Assembly (NCBI GenBank): GCA_026874595.1
Contig: CM049320.1
Location: forward strand, 26,821,214 to 26,885,213
DNA length: 64,000 bases
Direction of reading: 5' to 3'
DNA from: Sipunculus nudus
Lineage: Eukaryota > Annelida > Sipuncula > Golfingiida > Sipunculidae
The notes under the pieces are model-generated. The model ran no database searches. It had not been told where the DNA came from and saw only the letters and a program-made list of their open reading frames with translations. Position numbers and translations under genes: made by a program. Below, piece after piece: positions 57,102-64,000 of the stretch; positions within the stretch are counted from its first letter, which is position 1; each line of letters begins with the position of its first letter.

Positions 57102-57158
57102 ATGTCCTCATGACTGTAAGAGAGGGGTCCATCTTGTAATGGAAGCTCAAACTCACCT
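57102..57158 (-). CDS. Candidate terminal exon of an unknown gene
   Basis: A strong acceptor (GGTTTTTTTTGTAG at 57159) is followed by GEFELPLQDGPLSYSHEDM and a stop at 57104-57102. In phase 1 the first codon is completed by a G from the preceding exon. Acidic, helix-breaking tails of this kind are common C-termini of membrane proteins. Earlier exons would lie to the right, but I could not identify one. The family is unknown. Confidence 0.35.
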
Positions 57159-57607
57159 ACAAAAAAAACCACATCGGTAGGCTGCAAACGAGTCTTGTTA
57201 TTTTAAGGTTTGGAAACTTAATATTACATATGTACATATATGTTTATCGGTATTGTTGTAGATAAATACTAAAATATTTTACATATAGTAATTGTACACG
57301 CTGAACCTTTTGTTGTTCTCTTGCTGTTAGGACTCTGAAAGAGCTCTCCTTGAAGGATAAAAAAATGGAGGCGGCAACACCACGCGCAGTCAGCACCAAA
57401 TGGCTCAGCAGTTTAGCGTCCGGAAAACTCAAGTGCACGCAATATATACTCAAGCGGAAGGCTAAATATATGACTGCCACGTATTATGTTCAATATGCAT
57501 TCAGTAGGTTGTAATCGTATTGCATTAGTGTTATTATTTGTTAATTATCAATCACTACGTATGTGTACTTGTATATTAATTTTTATCATGAATAAATATG
57601 TTCAGCT

Positions 57608-57632
57608 ACACACACACACACACACACACACA
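57608..57632. repeat. (CA)n microsatellite
   Basis: Uninterrupted CA run. Confidence 0.95.
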
Positions 57633-57739
57633 CAAATTATAATAAGGGTCCTCCGCTAAGTAAAATATTTTGTTATAATTCACATGAAAGATATGCAATA
57701 GATTAACTCTGATACACATTAAATATCAGCGTGTTATAT

Positions 57740-57838
57740 GCGACCACGATAAGAGTTTCACAAATACGACCACCCCCAAATTACGACCACTTTGCTCAGT
57801 CCCCTGGGTGGGTGTAATTGTGGGGTTCCACTGTACTA
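57740..57838. mobile_element. Fragment ending GGGGTTCCACTGTA
   Basis: The right tip CAGTGGAACCCC, preceded by repeated CGACCAC phrases, resembles the pogo/mariner-type tips at 11487 and 4732. No left end was found. Confidence 0.4.
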
Positions 57839-58349
57839 TATAAATTTCCCACACGCTACACTGAACACTTACTGTACTTTCGTAAACACATGGAAACCCC
57901 CGATTCTGCGACCACACTTATAACTGGTGACAGGATAACTTCACAGATACCGCTGGTAAAGATGTTGACAGCTCTGCATGCTTCATTGTGGTTACATTTA
58001 TCTAAACAATTGAAGATGACCCTAGTGTGGTGTGCTTTGCCAAGTTTGAAGCTAATCATGTGTGAAGAATCAGCCCGCTGTTCTCTGTATTTAGTGAAGT
58101 ACTTCATAGGCAATGTAGCCGTCCCTGAATGTAAACATACTTTTTGTGAAAACTATATATATAAAATCACATTGTTCCTAAATAAATAGAGGATAAGGAA
58201 CACTGTTTATGAAAAATACATTTCAGGCTTTTTTTAACATACTACATAAATAAATATCATAACACAATGAGAAAAATTAAGTCATGCTTCATAATTCAAC
58301 ATTATAACAGAAAGAGAAGAATAAAATCATACATATAATATTATCTGTT

Positions 58350-59640
58350 TTAAAACATCATCTTATAAGAACATACCATTTAGGACGATCAAGATTATGA
58401 GATTTTGAAGCAGCATGGTGTTGTGTGTACTGCCCCACGTAACTTTTAACTCGGTGTATACCTTTCCGTATTCCAAAGACGTCCCAATTTAAAAGGGTCA
58501 GCTTTGTCACGTGGTCAGGCCACCAAATAAATAATTGTTTGATGGTCACTCGTACAAGTATAAATCCATCGATTAATTATTTTTAATTATACTGGTCGAA
58601 TCAAATACCATAAATTTTACCAGGAAGTATGGAAAAATATGAGTCCAATTTCGAAATAGTTAATATGAATAACCTAATGTTAGATCTTTTTTTTTATGAT
58701 ACCTATTTGAATGGAAAGTTAGCATTTTAATACACAGGCGGTATTATTGTAGATAATCAAGGTATTACAAGGTATAGTGAATACTATCAAATCTTATGCA
58801 AATTTACCTAAAATGGATTAGTGAAAAACAAGAGGGCGATTCTGAAAATTGCCTTTTGCTTGCTGTAGCCTTTCAATATGTCGTGTGTCAACGCTATCGG
58901 GCTGCTGGCCGGCAATTGTACACATTGAAAATCAATTATGTATTTATAAGAGTTTATAGTCCACTCCTATTGCTGCTTTGCCTGATGGTTGTCAATGAAA
59001 TGATCAGTGGGAAAGACCCCAGGTTCTGAATTGTACTTTAAGTAATATTTGAACTGTGTAGCTATTTCCCTACAAATATATGAATCAATCAGACTGTTGG
59101 AAAGACCACTTCCAGATTAATCTACTATAAGTGAACATTCGTTAGGGAAAACATGTAAATACCAGGTTGATAAACATACCATTTACTCCACAATTTTATT
59201 GGATTGATACGCGTTATTACTGCAACAATAAAGTGTTGCCGCTACGCGCCGGCTTACTGCTTTCATAGACGTCTAATTAGGAAGTATTTTGTCTCTAAAT
59301 ATTACAACGGAACTCGCCTTGGTTGCGTCACCAGCAATGATTTAACATCTCGATTGGAAAATCACAGTCGATAAATAGAATCATCTCATTAAGAAAAAAG
59401 TCAGTTCTAGTTATTTTGTTTACTTTCTCCTAACACCCAACATCGTCGTAAACCATTTCTGTATATCTTTGCAGATTAGTAGCTATCCCAGTATGTAAGT
59501 TAACGTTCTGACAAGAAACAAGTCCCGGACATAACTAGTGTTAAATTTCAATTCCATTAAAGTCTGACAGGCGCAGGTGATTTATTTTTCATTTTTAACA
59601 CGTGAAATTTAATCAGGCCATTTTAACATTATGGATTAAG

Positions 59641-59695
<55 letters not shown>

Positions 59696-61405
59696 CATAC
59701 ATATATAATAATAATAATAATAATAATATACATTTATATATCTAAAGGGCCCTATTATATTTTAAAACATGTTCTTAGGCGGTGTTCAATACATAAAATG
59801 CATCTAATAAGAACATAGAATTCTACCAAAAGATATATAATCAATTACAGTATGCTTGTTTAAAAAGACAAATCTTTAAAAACAAATTAAAGCGAGAGAT
59901 GAGAATTTATCTGTGATGTGACTAGAAATTCCATTTCATAATATTGGAGCTGCAGTTCTAAACGATCTGTTTCCATATGTTATAGTTCTTGACTTAGGAC
60001 CTTTTAACTGTTCACAGGAGGCTAATCTTAGAGCTCGTGCTGGCTGATATCACTCGACTCACAATATACGCTTGTACAAATTTATGTAGTGATTAAAAAG
60101 TATATAATAAACCCTTATTTTGCAAAATACATTCCACAGATAATTTGTAAGTGCTAACAAGGACAGGCGTTACGCGGTCTCGCCGTTTGTTTTTTTTGTA
60201 AAGTCGAGCTGCTGTATTTTGCATGCTGTCAGGGGTATTATTATTAATAATTTTATTATTTCCTCTCTTTTTCTTTTATTTGATGTTTATTGAAGCGCAA
60301 TACTGATAATTACATTTTTTTTTCCTTTATTGTTTTATAATCACACATGTTAATCAAATACTAGTGCCGTGCTGCAATTTAGGCGGAAATTAGCCTGAAC
60401 CATAGCCGTACCAAATCCGCTTTAATTCAATCATAGTTTAACGCTAGGCTGACATGTCATTTACTAAACTGCATTAGCCGTCCATATATGCACAAAATGT
60501 TTGCTGTACACAACCGTCAACCTTATAATTACGCTCTGAATGATGAATTAACATCGCATCCGAATAAATAGTGATTGGATCAATAGTAAATAAACACGTG
60601 TGTAAAAACCCTGTATCCAGAAGATACACAAGGCTACCGCTTGATATCAAACACAATGATTTATCTGATAGAAAAGATAAGAATCATCATCGCTCTCGAT
60701 AAAAATTATTTACATTTTCTCTAATATGTTAGATACACAGCCATAATTCAAGCAATAAACAGTTTTTTTAGCACGAGGTGTAAAGCTACACGTTCACATT
60801 TCAACATTTCATTATATTTTAGACTATTACATGTATGAATGCTACATGATGTAGTGATTTAATGGTTTATTTTATGCAATTGCAAATATGTTGCGCATAT
60901 GTATGAAAAAGTTTAAGTGGGGAGTCATGTTACCTTCTGTATTATATTTGAAATGAGAAATGTTTGTCCATTGCACATATCCTTGAGACTAATAATTAAA
61001 AAAAACGCAATTCATGTTTCTTGCCTCATTAATATATGTCATACAAAGGACTATACAATGTATTATAGATACTTATAGATACATTATGCATTTCTCATGC
61101 ATATATTGTTCACGAGAAACCTCATGAGTGTCGATACTCTAAATCTTAATTGAATTCCGAAAACTTTTTGGACTATGGATATTTGTTGATATGGATATTT
61201 GCTCATTCGCATGCTAGTTGTCATTCATATATTTACTATAAAAAAGATTAAATTTTGTGCAGTTTCTGCCATTGCAAGGACATTCAGAAATGTTAAATGA
61301 ACGCAAACTGCAAAAATATCAGGCCATATATTACCTCAACTAGAAATTGTTAAAAAAATAGTCGCAGCCGCCCAAAATGTTTGCCTCATAGTCCGTAAAC
61401 AATTG
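58350..61405. repeat. Ancient tandem duplication, copy 1
   Basis: Blocks shared in order with 62030-64000: GATGGTC(A/T)CTCG near 58541, AATCAATCAGACTGTTG near 59084 with CATTCGTTAGGGA, AAACATACCATT near 59172, a TA microsatellite at 59647-59692, GGACATTCAGAAAT near 61278, CTGCAAAAATATCAGG near 61308 and TTTGCCTCA(T/A)AGTCCG near 61380. An extra stretch of about 0.9 kb (roughly 59700-60650) is absent from copy 2. No shared protein was recognised. Confidence 0.85.
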
Positions 61406-62029
61406 ATTCGCTTTGTTTGTCGTCACTGACCACGTGCCCTTTGAAAAGTTAACGTCCCTGGAGCTAACACAAATGTCATACCAAATGAAAAAAACATATG
61501 TATACTTTGATTGATGCTTTGCATTTACTTTACGGTGATTTACCGTGAAGTAACCTGTGAGATGATTTAAAGCGTTATGCACCATAATTATTATACAACT
61601 ATGTTATATTATATATGAATAATTCTTGCAAATATTTTATTTTTTTTTCAGCATATTTGTAGGTAAGGTACTGGTCTTTCTCAAGCAGTTTATTATTTGT
61701 CTGTTTACGTTCCAGTATTTCTGCATATTTCTTATTTGCCTAAAAATTGTCATTTAATAAATTATAAAAAAATATGGAAATGGCAGAAAAAGGAAATAAA
61801 TATCATATTAATCTCAGCATACTAAAAAAGGGTGGCAAATTCTTTGCAAACAAAAATATAGATCGGGTTGGGGTTTTCCGTTGCATATTTTAAAGGTAAT
61901 CAAACTTGGTGTAACTGACTTATCTTTAAAAGTGACTGAATTACTTTATAGAATACAATGGTTCTCATCGCAATTTCCCCGAATATATTTGTAGCCGTTT
62001 CAAAACATATAAGGTCGTCATATAAGATC
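61406..62029. other. Spacer between the duplicated segments
   Basis: An open minus-strand frame at 61340-61585 straddles the boundary without recognised motifs. Otherwise nothing seen. Confidence 0.45.
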
Positions 62030-63181
62030 TGTGCACATACTTTTTAGAATGCTTAGCACTATGAGTATTCGGAGCAGCATAGTTTTAGACGTACTAGCCG
62101 GTTCCCTTTAAGTCAGCATATACCTGTTCATATTCCCAAGAAGTCCAGGGTCACATGATCATTTAGGCCACGGCATAAATGATTGTTAGATGGTCTCTCG
62201 AACAAAAAAGTTGATCCATTGATTAACTATTATTAACATATACTTGTATACATATACTGCTAGCTGACAGTTGTACACGGGGAAAACCAATAATGTATTT
62301 GTGTTTCTTTAATGCATTCCAAATGCTTCTCTGTTTGATGGCTGTTGATGAATCGATCAATAAGAAAGACACCAGGTTCCGATTTATAGTGTGACCAATA
62401 TTTAGACGGTTTGGCCATTTCCCTGCAAACGTATACATCAATCAGACTGTTGACAAGGCAACACCCAGCTTAAAATACTTCTACTTTACACCAAATCAAC
62501 CTATTAGCTGACATTCATTAGGGATTACATGTATATACCAGGGTGATAAACATACCATTCTTTCTCCAGATTTGTAAGATTTATACATGTTATTTATACA
62601 ACAATGAAATGTTGTTGCAATGGGCGTGCCTATTGTATCGTCTAAAGGTGCTTCGGTCGGGCGCGCGGTATGCCGTAAACGGTATTGGGGGAAAACATGA
62701 ATTCTGAGTGAGGAATTGGATCCGCATACCGCACGAGTAATAGCGCCCATGATCTCTGGTTACTGTATGTATGACCTACGGATGCAGTGCTAGCTAACGG
62801 GTATTGACATAATCGTCCCACATGGCAGTGTTTATATAGCAATGTTTTACAGGCCATCAAGAAAAGTTTATATCGCAATCTGCACATCGCATTCCGCGCG
62901 CACGGTAAACGCAACTTTATGTAAGCGGTATTTTTTAGAGTAATTGTAACAACAGAAGACGTCTTGGTTTCTTCATTATCAAGGTTTTAATATCTTGATT
63001 TGAAAATAAATATGTATTTCTCACAATCAATTACTAGTTTCTTCTCACGAAGCATATGTTCTCCAGTAATTTATGCGTATACTTTCTAACAACACCCTAC
63101 AAGAGCGTAAACAAAGCCTTCGGTTTCATGTCGTTTCATCAGGCAACCCGTTGACTTTATAGGTGATGCATTAACCTTAAG

Positions 63182-63226
<45 letters not shown>

Positions 63227-64000
63227 ATACTATACAATAACGCTGTATTAATTTGAGCAAACGCTTGATCGATTTTAGAAGATATTACACTTACAAGCAA
63301 TGATATTTATTCCTAGTGTCACTTTTTTTTTATCGGCTTTACTGCAGCTAACTAAAAACAGATACCAACGAGTAAACCTTCACCTTCATATGTCAAAATC
63401 TCGTTATATTTGAGGCAATAACATGTTTGAATACAACGGATATTCAACTAATAGGTCGTGTATATGTCTGAGAAAAGTAATTTAAGTTTTGAGTCATTTT
63501 TTCTTCGGTAGCGCATTTATACTAAAATAGCCTGTCCACTATTAATATCCATGAGACTTACAATTCGAAATTGTTCTGTCTTTTTATTGATTTGTTAATA
63601 AAAATTACCCATTTTACCATTAGGAGTGTATTATATATACACCTATAGATACATTAAGAATGCCTCCATGTAAAACTTTTCACTTGCAACATCACGAGTT
63701 TGGATACACGGCATTTTCAGTTTAGGCCAAACAAAAAAAGCGACATTCTGTTTTAATAGATTAATCTTTATTGAATTCCGCACCTAGTCCTGGTTATTGG
63801 TATACTGTTCAGACGAATGCTAGCTGTTATTTATACAGTTACTGTATAATGAATACATTTTATGCAATGTCTGCCATTTCGAGGACATTCAGAAATATTA
63901 ACGGAAGGCAAGCTGCAAAAATATCAGGGTCTGTATTACCATAGCCAGTAATTGTAAAACAATTATTGGTAACCCGCTTAAAAATTTGCCTCAAAGTCCG
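62030..64000. repeat. Ancient tandem duplication, copy 2 (runs off the right edge)
   Basis: Same block order and orientation as 58350-61405, including the TA microsatellite at the corresponding place (63186-63223). Similarity is patchy, so the duplication is old. Offsets are about 3.67 kb at the left and 2.61 kb at the right, matching the extra DNA in copy 1. Confidence 0.85.

Noticed and set aside
57818-58189. 123-codon plus-strand gene
   Set aside because: Begins in a transposon-tip fragment, has an opposing open frame over the same bases, and shows no domain.

Overview
The window is eukaryotic and looks like intron-rich, AT-rich, repeat-laden DNA of an aquatic invertebrate. A mollusc or other lophotrochozoan is my guess from repeat style only; nothing in the sequence proves the taxon. 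Coding sequence is sparse, and most of the 64 kb is transposable-element derived.

1-14.2 kb (minus strand): nine exons of a CAT-type SLC7 cationic amino-acid transporter splice in phase into 420 codons from the start ATG at 14135 down to 233. The last third lies off the left edge. Its introns hold a 21-bp minisatellite, a TA-flanked mariner/pogo-like element, TTAA-flanked MITEs (one sits inside a splice donor) and a hAT-like element with an 8-bp target duplication 14 bp from the first coding exon.

14.2-27.7 kb: no gene recognised. It holds simple repeats, dispersed TIR elements, tandem arrays, a strong hairpin, and a TTAA-MITE split by a 1.44-kb long-TIR element.

27.7-31.6 kb: a decayed LINE (endonuclease and reverse transcriptase remnants, plus strand) is split near its 3' end by a second copy of the hAT-like family. 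Removing the insert restores the LINE reading frame.

31.8-35.9 kb: a GGATCC-tipped repeat, a candidate membrane-protein exon on the minus strand, and a 2.4-kb long-TIR element with an 11-bp target duplication.

36.1-53.5 kb: the most striking structure. A TTAA-MITE is split by a 17.46-kb unit with 30-bp terminal inverted repeats and a GTAA duplication. It carries promoter-like sequence with a candidate small spliced gene, an NRF1/CCAAT/E2F-like cluster, inverted arrays of 22-bp palindromes, a tRNA-derived SINE, a 234-bp in-frame satellite that is itself split by another TIR element, and a motif repeated near both ends.

53.8-64 kb: another intact TTAA-MITE, a possible terminal exon on the minus strand near 57.1 kb, and an old tandem duplication (about 58.35-61.4 kb and 62.03 kb to the right edge). 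Apart from the transporter I see no set of genes working together; the logic of the window is nested insertion.
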